From the NCBI GenBank assembly GCA_003132405.1, contig PKXQ01000127.1:31408-95407 (forward strand): 64,000 nt of DNA, written 5' to 3'. Positions 54,707 through 63,339 of this stretch are shown here, in pieces. The notes under the pieces were generated by a model. The model was given only the letters and a program-made list of their open reading frames with translations, did not search any database and was not told where the DNA came from. The DNA comes from Acidobacteriaceae bacterium (GTDB lineage Bacteria > Acidobacteriota > Terriglobia > Terriglobales > Acidobacteriaceae). Made by a program: the position numbers and the translations under genes. How positions within the stretch are numbered: the first letter of the stretch is position 1; each line of letters opens with the position of its first letter.

Positions 54707-55138
54707 ATGGCGGCGAAGAAAGCGAAAGAACAGCTAAGGCAAGAGCCACTTCTCAGCGCGGTAGCGCGCAAACTGGGCCAGGCAGCGGGCACGGTTACTA
54801 ATCTTACCCATGGACTACTTGCTCATGGGTCAGCGGAGGATTCTTCGGCGCTTTCGGCGACGATTGCAACTACGGTTCGTCGGGCCAAGAATCAGAGGAC
54901 GAATCGGAAAACGAATCAGGGAACAACAGCGCAACCCGCCGTCACGCGAAGTGTGCCGCATCGCAAGAAAAAAAGCCGTCGCGCCGCTGCAACCGGGAAG
55001 TCGAAGCGCGCAGTTGCTAAACGTACGCGATCGCACGGCCAAACGGCCGAGGGATCTACTGGCTCAGCAAGGCAACTCACTCCCAAAGTACGAGAAACTC
55101 GCGCACGCCCATCCGGCCTCGATCAAATCGATCGCTAA
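54707..55138 (+). CDS. Basic Ala/Lys/Arg-rich hypothetical protein
   Basis: The protein of about 143 residues opens with MAAKKAKEQLRQEPLLSAVA, then RKLGQAAGTVTNLTHGLLAH, then a long basic tail (HRKKKSRRAAATGKSKRAVA). The N-terminal helix is conserved-looking; the tail resembles H1-like DNA-binding tails. An ATG ten codons upstream lies next to the terminator and lacks a ribosome site, so the ATG after GAGG is preferred. Family not recognised. Confidence 0.6.
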   Translation: MAAKKAKEQLRQEPLLSAVARKLGQAAGTVTNLTHGLLAHGSAEDSSALSATIATTVRRAKNQRTNRKTNQGTTAQPAVTRSVPHRKKKSRRAAATGKSKRAVAKRTRSHGQTAEGSTGSARQLTPKVRETRARPSGLDQIDR

Positions 55139-55221
55139 GTACGCGCCTTAGTATGACCGCAGTTTGGATGCCTGCGCGGCATAGGTTTCAGAGCCACGGA
55201 TCAAGCGACCTAGTTTTTATC

Positions 55222-55256
55222 AATAAAAAAGCGGACCCGGAGAGAGGCGGGTCCGC
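55222..55256 (-). terminator. Rho-independent terminator
   Basis: Arms GCGGACCCG (55231-55239) and CGGGTCCGC (55248-55256) form a nine-base stem with an eight-base loop. On the minus strand it is followed by six T residues, then ATT. It ends the transcript of the Pro/Gly/Ser/Thr-rich gene. Confidence 0.88.
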
Positions 55257-55300
55257 GTAGAAAAAAGGAGAAGCCGAAGCTATCTGCTAGTCCGAGAAAA

Positions 55301-55792
55301 TCAATTCGAATGCGGCGCGGCCGATCCGCTGGCGGGCGGGCAAGGTGCGCTAGAAGATGTTCCGGGCGTGGTTGAAGTGCCTGGAGTAGTGGACGAACCT
55401 GCGCTGGAGTTCGGCGAATTGGACGATCCCGAATTCGGGGTTGCGTTGCCGGTCGTTCCCGGAGCTGCTCCTGGCATATTTCCGCAAGGGCCGCCACCGG
55501 GGCTGGTCTGAGGGGTGTTCGGATTGACGCTAGAAGGCTGTGTATTGTTGCCCGGCGTCGGTTGGTTCGGAGAATTCGACCCCGGGACGGTGCTCGGGGA
55601 AGTCGGAGTCGACGTGCCTCCAGGCGGCGTTGCCGTACTGCCAGAGGGCGCCGTAGTTCCACCCGGGGCTGCTTGGCCCGCGGATCCCGCTGTTCCGCCC
55701 GGTGCGGCTCCTCCAGCAGGTGCGCTCTGAGCCATAACCCAAACCGCGCACAATAGAAGCATCGAAAATAAGGTAAGTTTTGTTGCAGACAT
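55301..55792 (-). CDS. Secreted Pro/Gly/Ser/Thr-rich low-complexity protein
   Basis: The 163-residue protein has a signal peptide (KLTLFSMLLLCAVWVMAQSA) and then consists almost only of Gly, Pro, Ser, Thr, Ala and Asn (GGTAGSAGQAAPGGTTAPSG; PGTSTTPGTSSSAPCPPAS). Two cysteines are near the C-terminus. No family recognised. It looks like a disordered exported protein, possibly glycosylated or cell-wall associated. The start MSATKLTL is preferred over a 32-codon upstream extension with no signal. A terminator follows. Confidence 0.68.
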   Translation of the reverse strand: MSATKLTLFSMLLLCAVWVMAQSAPAGGAAPGGTAGSAGQAAPGGTTAPSGSTATPPGGTSTPTSPSTVPGSNSPNQPTPGNNTQPSSVNPNTPQTSPGGGPCGNMPGAAPGTTGNATPNSGSSNSPNSSAGSSTTPGTSTTPGTSSSAPCPPASGSAAPHSN

Positions 55793-56000
55793 TGAAAAAG
55801 CCTCCTGCGGCGTATTTTTATGTGATTCCTCGAAGGACGAGGAATCGTCCAGACGACAGTGTGCGCGTGAAGGCCGAATGAAGCACATCCAGCGTATGCC
55901 GTAGATGGCCTGCGAACAATCTGGTAGCGAGACGCTAGATTGGAATGCGGGAAACGGAGGTTGGGAAGAGGCCTTTCGCCAGCTATACCGGAGAGACTTC

Positions 56001-58817
56001 TTACTGGCCGGTCTCGGTGAACACGGCGGGCGTGGATATGCCCGTAGCGGTTGCGCTGATATAGACCGTTCCTGGAGTTGGCGGAAGCGTGTACACCTGG
56101 CTGGCGGTTCCGGTGTTGCTGGTGGTTACCGGATTGGTGTAGGAGAATGATCCTCCAGCGCCGCCATCGCTGAAGTTTACTGCCACGCCGGAAACTGGAT
56201 TGCCATATTGGTCGGCAACCACAACGCTCAATGCTTGTGGCAGCATTGAGCCGGCGGTTGCGAACTGGTTATTTCCGCCACTGATCGCGACCGTGGCGGG
56301 CGCGCCGGCGCCCACGTTCACAGAGAACTGGGTATTCAGACCGTTTACGGCAGCGGTAATCGTAATCGTGCCGACCGAACTGCCGGTTGTGTAGTTGACC
56401 GAAACTGTTCCGCTGGAAGTAGATGTTGCGGGGCTCCCGGTCACAGTTCCGGACGGCGCGGAAAACACGACCGAAACACCGGTGACCGGATTGCCCGATG
56501 CATCGTTGACCTGCACAACTAAAGGTTGCGGCAACGCTGTATTTACAGGAGCAGTCTGGTTGTTTCCTGAAATTGCAACCAGAGCGGCTGGCGCATCGCC
56601 GGTGGCGTATTCCGTGAAGAGCGCCGTTGTGTTCACTCCGACCGCGCTGGCCGTAAGCTTATAGGTTCCGGCTGTATTCGGAAGCTGGTAACTCACGAGA
56701 GCGAATCCGCTGGCATTCGACACAGCCATGCTGGGAGTCAGCGTGCCGGCATGACCGTTGTCTACGAACGTAACAGTAACGCCGGGCACGCCGTTGCTGT
56801 AAGCGTCCTGAACCTTGGCTTTTAACTGGGCGGGCAGGATGGATCCCGCCTGTCCTGTCTGCTTGTTACCGGTTGCGAGAACAACTTTAGTTGCTGGTCC
56901 AGGCAACGCGGTTTCTACGAATGTCAAGCTTCCGGCCAGGGTGGAACTGGCGGTTATGGTGTAGGTGCCTGCGGTTTTAGGCAAGGTGTAACTGGTCGAC
57001 ACGTTGCCGTTGGCATCGGAAACGACGCTGGCGGGATTGAAAACCCCTCCCTTGTTGCCGTCGCTGAAGGTCACGGTCACATTCGGAATTCCAGCTCCGC
57101 TGTAAGGATCGATCACCTGCAACTGCAGCGGCGCAGGCAGGGTTGTGAGTATCTGAGCGCTCTGACCGCTGCCGCTGACCAATGTGAGACTCTGGAAGAG
57201 TCCGTAGACTTGGAGGGTCGTCCGCGTGGCTACATAAACCTTGCCGTTAGCTACCGTCTGAGTTGCGAAGTGAGCGACGGTTGGCAACTGATCGCGTGTT
57301 TTGTTCTGGGCGGAACTGTAAAGCATCGCCATGGTGGTGGCGTTGAAGGCATACAAATTGTTTCCGCTGATTGCCCACAAAATTCCGTTGCTGTTGCCGT
57401 TCGCTGAAATCGACGGCGAGTGAGCGCCCGTATAGGTCTGGGCTGTGTTTATCGGTGTGCCCAGAATTCCGCCGGATACAGGAAATGCCAATAGGGGCGA
57501 TGCATCGGGCTCGAAGTAAACGGTATTGTTCCAGTACGCTGGAGAGCTGAACAGCACGTCCCTTTTTGAGCCTTCCTGCGCACCCGGAATCAGAGGGAAT
57601 TCTTGGATGATCTGATTATCGTTCCCCGATGCGGAGAACATTCCCATGTTGTCGCGATTGAGAACATAGACGAAGCCCTGTTTGCCGGCAGCGACGAGTT
57701 CATGAATATTCGGACCGTCCTGATCGGGAAGAATGAGAACTCCCGTCGAACTCAAGTCCAGATCGTTAGCATTGAGGAAGGCAACGTCCCAGGGAGTGAA
57801 GTAATCGCCCACCGTGAGATAGGTGGGATCGAGCTTCAGCACGCTGTTGCTGTAGGTTTGGCCGCCTTGCGGAATGTTGTAGCAACTGGTGCAGGATTCG
57901 GCCGTCTCTACAAAGATGTTGTTGTTCTCGTCGGCGGCGAGCCCGTTGCCAGTTTGCCAGATCGAGGTCAACCCGTGATCCGGCGAAGTGTTGAAGACGG
58001 CGGTTTGCGCCAGGCTGGTTTCATCGTAGGCCAATACCCAACCGCTGTTGTCGTCGTTGCAGGAGTTGGATCCGAAGCCGATATAGATGGTGCCATTCAG
58101 CAACAGCAATCCGGGACGGTTTAGCTGATGCAGGCTGTTGAAGACGGTGACTTGCTCTTGATTGCTTGTGCTCGTGGCGGAGATGACAATCGGGCCACCG
58201 TATTTTTCCTCTCCGGAGGTGATGTCGAGCGCGTGCAGGCGATGGACGACCTTGCCATTTTCCACAGTCTTGGCCACGAGATACATGGTTCCGGTATTGA
58301 TGTCGATGGTCGGAGTGCCCGCAATTCCTTCCTCGGTGAAGCCGGTCGTCTGGCCTCCCGAGCAGGGGAGGTTGACGCCGGTGGCCAGGGTAACTCCATT
58401 GGCGGGGTCGGTGAAATTTACGTACCACAGCGGAGCAGCATTCGCTCCGGTATTGTTGTTCGCGTCGAAAGCGTAGACCGAGTCGGCCATGGTCGCAATG
58501 TAGACAACGTTATGCAAAACTCCCTGACCGTTGATGTTCACGCTGGAAACGTAGAGCGGTTGCGCGAGCGCCTGATAATCGATCGGATTGCTGAACAACG
58601 TGCCGAATCCATTCTTATTTACGTTGCCCGGCGTCAGCAGCGTTTCATTGAGATTGGCGGCCGTGCGCTGGTTGTCGGAACGGCCCGTGGTTACGAGGAC
58701 CTGCCCCGAAGAAACAGAAACCAATGCCATACTGAGAAGGATGGTGAAAGAGAACAGATGAATGCGAGAGATAGAGGGTCTTCCGATCCCAGAAGACCGC
58801 GTAAAACACATTACCAT
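56001..58817 (-). CDS. Secreted beta-propeller protein with four Ig-like (Big1) domains
   Basis: The 938-residue protein has a signal peptide (about 20-38), a PQQ/YVTN-type beta-propeller-like region (about 40-540; NVVYIATMADSVYAFDANNN, QGFVYVLNRDNMGMFSASGN), then four invasin-type Big1 repeats (about 545-938), each with a NV/PVTGV-type turn such as IPNVTVTFSDGNKGGVF and VSGVAVNFSDGGAGGSF. Adhesins and enzyme-like surface proteins share this build. No anchor is visible, so it is likely released or held by other means. CXXC (CTSC) and other cysteines could form disulfides. Confidence 0.85.
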   Translation of the reverse strand: MVMCFTRSSGIGRPSISRIHLFSFTILLSMALVSVSSGQVLVTTGRSDNQRTAANLNETLLTPGNVNKNGFGTLFSNPIDYQALAQPLYVSSVNINGQGVLHNVVYIATMADSVYAFDANNNTGANAAPLWYVNFTDPANGVTLATGVNLPCSGGQTTGFTEEGIAGTPTIDINTGTMYLVAKTVENGKVVHRLHALDITSGEEKYGGPIVISATSTSNQEQVTVFNSLHQLNRPGLLLLNGTIYIGFGSNSCNDDNSGWVLAYDETSLAQTAVFNTSPDHGLTSIWQTGNGLAADENNNIFVETAESCTSCYNIPQGGQTYSNSVLKLDPTYLTVGDYFTPWDVAFLNANDLDLSSTGVLILPDQDGPNIHELVAAGKQGFVYVLNRDNMGMFSASGNDNQIIQEFPLIPGAQEGSKRDVLFSSPAYWNNTVYFEPDASPLLAFPVSGGILGTPINTAQTYTGAHSPSISANGNSNGILWAISGNNLYAFNATTMAMLYSSAQNKTRDQLPTVAHFATQTVANGKVYVATRTTLQVYGLFQSLTLVSGSGQSAQILTTLPAPLQLQVIDPYSGAGIPNVTVTFSDGNKGGVFNPASVVSDANGNVSTSYTLPKTAGTYTITASSTLAGSLTFVETALPGPATKVVLATGNKQTGQAGSILPAQLKAKVQDAYSNGVPGVTVTFVDNGHAGTLTPSMAVSNASGFALVSYQLPNTAGTYKLTASAVGVNTTALFTEYATGDAPAALVAISGNNQTAPVNTALPQPLVVQVNDASGNPVTGVSVVFSAPSGTVTGSPATSTSSGTVSVNYTTGSSVGTITITAAVNGLNTQFSVNVGAGAPATVAISGGNNQFATAGSMLPQALSVVVADQYGNPVSGVAVNFSDGGAGGSFSYTNPVTTSNTGTASQVYTLPPTPGTVYISATATGISTPAVFTETGQ

Positions 58818-59079
58818 TGGTTACTCCACTAGGAGATAGGCCACCAGGCCACTTACAGGGAAACAGCAGTTATCAAGCCGAAAAAGTGCCGGGGAAAGGA
58901 ATTGCAAGCTCTACTTTATACAACTCTTTCTTCGAGTTAAAGACGTCTGGCCCCATTTTTCGCCGGGGCAGAAGAAATCTTTTGCACCTATTGAGCACAG
59001 AATTTGATTAGAAAACGCCAGCAAATACTAGCCCAGAAAGTAGCGGCTTGAGAATCCCACGGAAGTGGGGGAATGTGGG

Positions 59080-59577
59080 TCATACGGTTTTCTTCGCCGA
59101 CGGCCACACCAGCGTTACCGCCAATGCCACAGCGATCCCCAACGATACCTCCAAAAAGCGGTGCCAGCCGATGATCCAGGGTGGACGGGTATGCGGAATC
59201 AGCAAGACAATGCTCAGGGTAATCGCCGCAAACCGGTAGGCGGCGCCGACGTTTAATAGCCAGGACAGCAATCCGCAGATGAAAATTCCCAAAGCATAGA
59301 CGGGTACGCTTGGTCGGAAGAATGTCGCCAATGCCGCGCCGAGCACCGCTCCCAGCGCCGTTCCCACAAAGCGCTGCCAGCCCAAGGTTCGCGGCGGGAT
59401 GGTGGATTGAATGATGACGATGGTCGAAATCGGGGCCCAATAGTATTCAGGCATTTTCAGAAGCCGAGCCAGCCACATGGAGACGACCGCCGCTATCGTG
59501 GTTCGCGCCGAGTCCAGAATGGAATCCCGATTGACATTCGCCCGATGAACAATCGAAAGAATCGCGCTGCGTGCCAT
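59080..59577 (-). CDS. FUSC-family membrane protein
   Basis: The 165-residue protein matches the FUSC/ArAE-type domain: SARTTIAAVVSMWLARLLKM, PEYYWAPISTIVIIQSTIPP, GWQRFVGTALGAVLGAALAT. It has about five membrane helices and lacks the long cytoplasmic part of full aromatic-acid exporters. The longer open frame upstream (70 codons) shows no membrane or family pattern; the ATG at MARSAILSIVHR is chosen. Function unknown, possibly export. Confidence 0.82.
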   Translation of the reverse strand: MARSAILSIVHRANVNRDSILDSARTTIAAVVSMWLARLLKMPEYYWAPISTIVIIQSTIPPRTLGWQRFVGTALGAVLGAALATFFRPSVPVYALGIFICGLLSWLLNVGAAYRFAAITLSIVLLIPHTRPPWIIGWHRFLEVSLGIAVALAVTLVWPSAKKTV

Positions 59578-59864
59578 GATGTCTCCCCGCCAGCTAAGCC
59601 AAGAGCGGCTATTGTATCGCTGCCTCGCGGCAGGCCTCTTGACTCTTCGTGCTATTATTTTGCCGTACCTCGCGGGACCCGCGCGCCGGTCTACTCGGCG
59701 CCACCTACAATGAGGGCCCCTACCTACGTCCTTCCTCGCAAGGGTCGTGGATGGAGGAGATGCGAGCACACCGGAAGTGTGCGCCATCGTCCTTCATGAC
59801 GAACACCGTCCGGAATCAATTCACGATCCAATTTACGGTTCAACTAAAAAAGAGAGGAAGACTC

Positions 59865-60254
59865 ATGCAGATCACGAAACTCACGCCCAATCTAGTTGTC
59901 CGCAATGTGGAAGCCAGCCTGAAGTTCTATCTCGAAATTCTTGGACTGGAAAAAGCTATCACTGTTCCCGAACAGCCGCCTTACGTGTTCGCGTCAGTGT
60001 CGAACGGAGCGGTCGAGATTTTTTTCAACGACCAGAAGACGGTGGCCGCGGAATATCCCAAACTCGCCGCAAACATCGGCGGAAGCCTGACGCTTTACAT
60101 GGAGGTCGACAACCTGCAAGCGGTCCTCGATCGCGTGCAGAAAGCGGGAGCGAAAGTCTCGATGCCGGTAACTGAGCAGTTTTATGGGATGAAAGAATTC
60201 GGCTTTGAGGATGGGGATGGATACACCATCACCATTGCGCAGAAGATGGGATGA
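59865..60254 (+). CDS. VOC-family (glyoxalase/bleomycin resistance-like) protein
   Basis: The 129-residue protein has the VOC pattern: KLTPNLVVRNVEASLKFYLE, VSNGAVEIFFNDQKTVAAEY, SLTLYMEVDNLQAVLDRVQK and the final KEFGFEDGDGYTITIAQKMG. Members bind metals or small molecules in a shared fold; the substrate is unknown. An AGAGGAAG ribosome site precedes the ATG. Confidence 0.9.
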   Translation: MQITKLTPNLVVRNVEASLKFYLEILGLEKAITVPEQPPYVFASVSNGAVEIFFNDQKTVAAEYPKLAANIGGSLTLYMEVDNLQAVLDRVQKAGAKVSMPVTEQFYGMKEFGFEDGDGYTITIAQKMG

Positions 60255-60301
60255 ACGATCGACGGTGGATGAAGAGCGGATGCGGCGGGAGTTCGCAGAA
60301 A

Positions 60302-60622
60302 TCAAGCTGCCGCGTTCGCCCGAAGCTGCTTGAGTTTTATCTGAGCCTGAGCTCCCAAGAGATCGGCATATAGGAGAAGGCGGGCCACACTTAAAGTGGA
60401 AAGCTTGCCGCGTGTGAGTTCGCTCACTCGCGGTTGCTGTATCCGCAGGATTCGTTCCAAATCCCGGGCGCTGTATCGGCGGCGTTTAATCAACCCCAGA
60501 ATATTCTGATGCAGCGAGGCTTTCAGTTTTAGCTCCAATGCGCCCTGCCGATCCAATCCGAGTTCATCCAAGACACTCCCAGTTACTCTGTATTCACCTT
60601 CGACGGAGCGCTTGTTTGGCAA
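60302..60622 (-). CDS. higA: HigA-like antitoxin (XRE family)
   Basis: The 106-residue antitoxin has a helix-turn-helix (RRRYSARDLERILRIQQPRV, SELTRGKLSTLSVARLLLYA) of the HTH_37/COG5606 type. The toxin gene lies directly upstream and overlaps by 29 bases, the toxin-first order of HigBA modules. It should bind the toxin and repress the module promoter. Confidence 0.9.
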   Translation of the reverse strand: MPNKRSVEGEYRVTGSVLDELGLDRQGALELKLKASLHQNILGLIKRRRYSARDLERILRIQQPRVSELTRGKLSTLSVARLLLYADLLGAQAQIKLKQLRANAAA

Positions 60623-61028
60623 TTCTCTTCTCCTCGCGTTTAGCTTCCAGCACGCGTTTTAAGCGCGTTCTGGCGGTCTCGATGTCCTTCTGCTCGATCG
60701 CGTTCGTCCGCTTTTCAAAGCAGTGGAGGACGTGGATTGTTCCGCCTTTACGTACATACAAAACTCTGTACCACTTCTCCGCGTCCTGCTCGCGCAGTTC
60801 GTAGACTCCCGCACCTACGGTGCGAACCGGTTTCCTGTCCGGTGGGTTTTGCCCAAGCTGCAACTGGTAAAGAGCGTACCCGAGATCTTGCCGTACGCCA
60901 GCCGGAAACTCGCGCAGCGCCCGTCTCGAGTCGCCTGGGATAGCGATCGGAACAAGCGGCTTGTCGTCTTTTGGCAGGTCATCGGATTTCTTGTTACTTG
61001 TATACACGTTATCCGTATGTTTTGTCAC
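60594..61028 (-). CDS. higB: HigB-like toxin (Gp49/RelE superfamily)
   Basis: The protein of up to 144 residues has the phage Gp49-like HigB pattern: GDSRRALREFPAGVRQDLGY, ALYQLQLGQNPPDRKPVRTV, GAGVYELREQDAEKWYRVLY and VLHCFEKRTNAIEQKDIETA. RelE-superfamily toxins of this type cut mRNA at the ribosome. The start shown is GTG; the first 25 residues are not conserved-looking, so a downstream start is possible. It lies at the head of a patch with other conflict-type genes. Confidence 0.88.
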   Translation of the reverse strand: MTKHTDNVYTSNKKSDDLPKDDKPLVPIAIPGDSRRALREFPAGVRQDLGYALYQLQLGQNPPDRKPVRTVGAGVYELREQDAEKWYRVLYVRKGGTIHVLHCFEKRTNAIEQKDIETARTRLKRVLEAKREEKRIAKQALRRR

Positions 61029-61183
61029 GTGACCTCGGTACCGCCATGGTAACCGACGTAGAGGTCGGTAGTCGGGGAGCTTTCTAACTGATCAAGGGCG
61101 GATTTTCACTCCGTGCCAAGAGGGAATTAGGTTTTGTGGTGGGAAATATTTTGTAGTACGATCAGCAGCTTCCCCACATCGCT

Positions 61184-62056
61184 ATGCGAAAGATACCGAT
61201 CTATTTCTCAGATTTTTTTGACCTCAGCCGCCACGTGCTGAGAGCCTATGGCGCGTTTGACATTTCGCTTATCAATGATCTCCCGATGTTCATTGATCCT
61301 TTCCTGCTCTTCAACAGCCCAAAGCCCGAATATCGATCCTTACATGCTGAAATGATTAGGTACGTGAGGTTCTTGAAGCACAAATCAGCCGACTCCGCCC
61401 TCGATACCGGAAGCATGCATGCTTGGTATATTTTCAAGGAAGTTAAGCAAAATTGGCTCGGCTTTTGCCTTTCTGGAAATAGTGGGAACGGATTAGGACC
61501 GGATTTCGCGCGAGCGCTGCACGAGAATTTCAGTACCACATTCCGGGACTTCGGGGAGGAAAAAGTTACCCAAAGCCCGCACTTTGAAAAGCTCACACTT
61601 TTCGATTCAGGCGTCGGCAGGGATCACGTTAGCGATTTCACGACTAACCTCATCAAGAAATATCTCTTGGAATATACGCAAGAGTTCGCACGTCAGCACG
61701 TCGATCCAGCCTTAACCAAGAACTTCGCGGTGGAACGTGTCTACTTCAATTACAAGACGGAAACGTGGGTCAGCAAGACCTATCGGCTACCTGTATTCCT
61801 TGATGATTTTGTCCTTCTGACTCCACAAGATCTTCTTGCGAAGGATGAGCTCTGGATTAACCAGCGTGATTTGGTCGGGGATTATGCAGAAATCGTAGGC
61901 AGCATTGAGAATGTGCAGTTACGGGCCCAGATAAACAATTATTTCAGTCTTCAATTGAGCATAATACTGGAGAAGAAGGAGAAGAAGCGAAGAGAAGCGC
62001 TGGCAAGAAAAAGAAAAAAAAGCAGGAAGCCTCTTCGTTCCTTGCGGCCACTTTAG
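61184..62056 (+). CDS. Uncharacterised conserved protein, N-terminal part of an interrupted gene
   Basis: This 290-residue product (KIPIYFSDFFDLSRHVLRAY; DISLINDLPMFIDPFLLFNS; VKQNWLGFCLSGNSGNGLGP; THE segment EKLTLFDSGVGRDHVSDFTTN) matches, from memory of the family, the N-terminal two thirds of a single protein of about 500-550 residues. The expected C-terminal part is the next open frame in the same frame, after the TAG at 62054-62056. The end is Lys/Arg-rich and lies over an A8 run (about 62015-62022), where a slip would move into another open frame. No known catalytic motif is visible in this half. Role unknown; a defence-type function is inferred only from context and the nuclease-like second half. 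Confidence 0.75.
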   Translation: MRKIPIYFSDFFDLSRHVLRAYGAFDISLINDLPMFIDPFLLFNSPKPEYRSLHAEMIRYVRFLKHKSADSALDTGSMHAWYIFKEVKQNWLGFCLSGNSGNGLGPDFARALHENFSTTFRDFGEEKVTQSPHFEKLTLFDSGVGRDHVSDFTTNLIKKYLLEYTQEFARQHVDPALTKNFAVERVYFNYKTETWVSKTYRLPVFLDDFVLLTPQDLLAKDELWINQRDLVGDYAEIVGSIENVQLRAQINNYFSLQLSIILEKKEKKRREALARKRKKSRKPLRSLRPL

Positions 62057-62134
62057 CCAACCGAATCAGACCGACGTACAGTTGGGCGGAAAACAATCCG
62101 CCGGTTTCCGGAGATTCTTGATTACTACCTCGCA

Positions 62135-62758
62135 TTGAAGGAGAGAGACGGCGGAAAAGCCACCGAGTTAAGCAGGGAGAACGTCACTCAAATTGAGACG
62201 CAGTTTATTAAGAATGTCGAAAAGCTGGTTGGCCTTCTCGAAGAACACTCCAGTTTCTATTCAGAGCCGGTTGATAGTTATGAGGCCGCGTTGAAGAGGG
62301 CATTATACCTGAAGGATGTCATCGAGCACAATGATGGATGGCGAATCTTTTACATAAATGGGCAGCCGATAACGCGGGAAAGAGATGTTCATATTCTCTA
62401 CCGTCTCACGTGGTTTGCAACGGGTTTCGACGTGAACAGCGAGGCGAACAGCGGGAGGGGTCCAGTAGATTTTGCAATCTCCGAAGGAAGCGCAAATAAG
62501 GCACTTGTTGAATTTAAGCTAGCAAGCAATTCACAACTTGCGAACAACTTGCAACATCAGACTCAGATATATCAAAAAGCCCATCGAACCAAGAGGTCGG
62601 TGAAGGTGATCGTTTATTACAGCGAAGAAGAGTTGGCCCGAGTGGAATCGATTCTTAGACAGCTGGGTCTCGAAAAGGATCAAAGCATTGTGCTGATTGA
62701 CGCCCGGAACGATAACAAGGTATCAGCGTCCAAGGTGAAGACGCCTCAACCGTCCTGA
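62135..62758 (+). CDS. PD-(D/E)XK nuclease-like C-terminal part of the interrupted gene
   Basis: The 207-residue product from TTG 62135 has a candidate PD-(D/E)XK core: D112 in GRGPVDFAIS and E126-x-K128 in ALVEFKLASNS, with a later beta strand (SVKVIVYYSEEELARVESIL) and IVLIDARNDNKV. This spacing fits restriction-endonuclease-like nucleases. The frame is open back to the TAG at 62054, encoding IRRFPEILDYYLALKERD, which reads as natural protein and continues the preceding gene. The two halves are probably one gene with an amber stop, or two compensating indels between about 62015 and 62105. Sequencing or assembly error cannot be excluded. Confidence 0.72.
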   Translation: MKERDGGKATELSRENVTQIETQFIKNVEKLVGLLEEHSSFYSEPVDSYEAALKRALYLKDVIEHNDGWRIFYINGQPITRERDVHILYRLTWFATGFDVNSEANSGRGPVDFAISEGSANKALVEFKLASNSQLANNLQHQTQIYQKAHRTKRSVKVIVYYSEEELARVESILRQLGLEKDQSIVLIDARNDNKVSASKVKTPQPS

Positions 62759-62814
62759 CGGCGGCCAGGCCTTTTATTCGTATCGAGCCACTTCACTGCC
62801 ATGCGTCGAGTACG

Positions 62815-62848
62815 AAGGAAAAAGCCCCGCCCTTGCGAGCAGGGCTTT
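62815..62848 (-). terminator. Rho-independent terminator
   Basis: Arms AAAGCCC (62821-62827) and GGGCTTT (62842-62848) form a stem that on the minus strand runs into TTTTTCC. It lies about 50 bases past the brnA stop and should end that transcript. Confidence 0.7.
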
Positions 62849-62901
62849 CGTTTGGTGTCAGCTTTTCGCGGGCAACGGCGCCCGCGCCACACGATTCAAG
62901 C

Positions 62902-63186
62902 TCAAAGCTCGCGGCTCAAAGCTCGCCGCTCCCGTTCCATCACCCTCCGCAGCCTCTTGTTAATCTCCCACTGGTATCCCCGGCCCATCCCCCGGAACCA
63001 GGCCAGCACATCGGCGTCCAGTTTCAGCGTGACCCGCTTCTTGGGTAACTCCCGCCAGAGCTGAAGCTCTAGCCGCCGCTCCCGCCATTGCTTGCGGAGG
63101 CTTATCGCAGACTCCTGTTCCACGCTTCCGGAAGCCCTCAGGCGGGCGACTCTCCCGCGCCTCTTAACTCTTTTCTTCCGTTTCAT
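62902..63186 (-). CDS. BrnA-like antitoxin without a BrnT partner
   Basis: The 94-residue protein has a Lys/Arg-rich N-terminus and the BrnA-type ribbon-helix-helix end: LPKKRVTLKLDADVLAWFRG, then MGRGYQWEINKRLRRVMERE. BrnA represses and neutralises the BrnT ribonuclease, whose gene normally lies directly upstream. Here the upstream DNA is a palindrome and the end of groL, so no toxin is present. It may be a remnant or may regulate in trans. A terminator follows. Confidence 0.83.
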   Translation of the reverse strand: MKRKKRVKRRGRVARLRASGSVEQESAISLRKQWRERRLELQLWRELPKKRVTLKLDADVLAWFRGMGRGYQWEINKRLRRVMERERRALSREL

Positions 63187-63235
63187 TTGCCGTCGATAGC
63201 ATACATATACATACGTACAAAATAAACTGCATAGC

Positions 63236-63249
63236 GTTCCACGTGGAAC
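63236..63249. promoter_or_regulatory. Perfect palindrome GTTCCACGTGGAAC, parS-like
   Basis: The 14-base perfect palindrome has a CACGTG centre and resembles parS sites bound by ParB, whose best-known form is GTTTCACGTGAAAC. It lies between the orphan brnA start and the groL terminator. No parAB genes are in the window. An operator role for the brnA gene is an alternative. Confidence 0.45.
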
Positions 63250-63262
63250 ACTCCGCCCCCAA

Positions 63263-63296
63263 ACAAAAAAAGCCCCGCTCTTGCGAACGGGGCCTT
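63263..63296 (-). terminator. Rho-independent terminator of groL
   Basis: Arms GCCCCG (63272-63277) and CGGGGC (63288-63293) plus outer A/T pairing form a stem. On the minus strand it is followed by seven T residues (63271-63265). It is 44 bases beyond the groL stop codon. Confidence 0.85.
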
Positions 63297-63339
63297 TGAT
63301 TCAAGCTAACAGCTAATGGCTAAGAGCTAACGGCTGCTC

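Noticed and set aside
58818..58990. Possible riboswitch upstream of the beta-propeller/Ig-like gene
   Set aside because: Structured-looking GC-rich segments are present, but the conserved cores of the c-di-GMP, cobalamin and TPP classes were not found.
62815..63296. Paired GCCCCGC...TTGCGA hairpins taken as a mobile-element boundary
   Set aside because: Both similar hairpins have T-runs in the minus direction and lie just past minus-strand stop codons, so they are explained as terminators.
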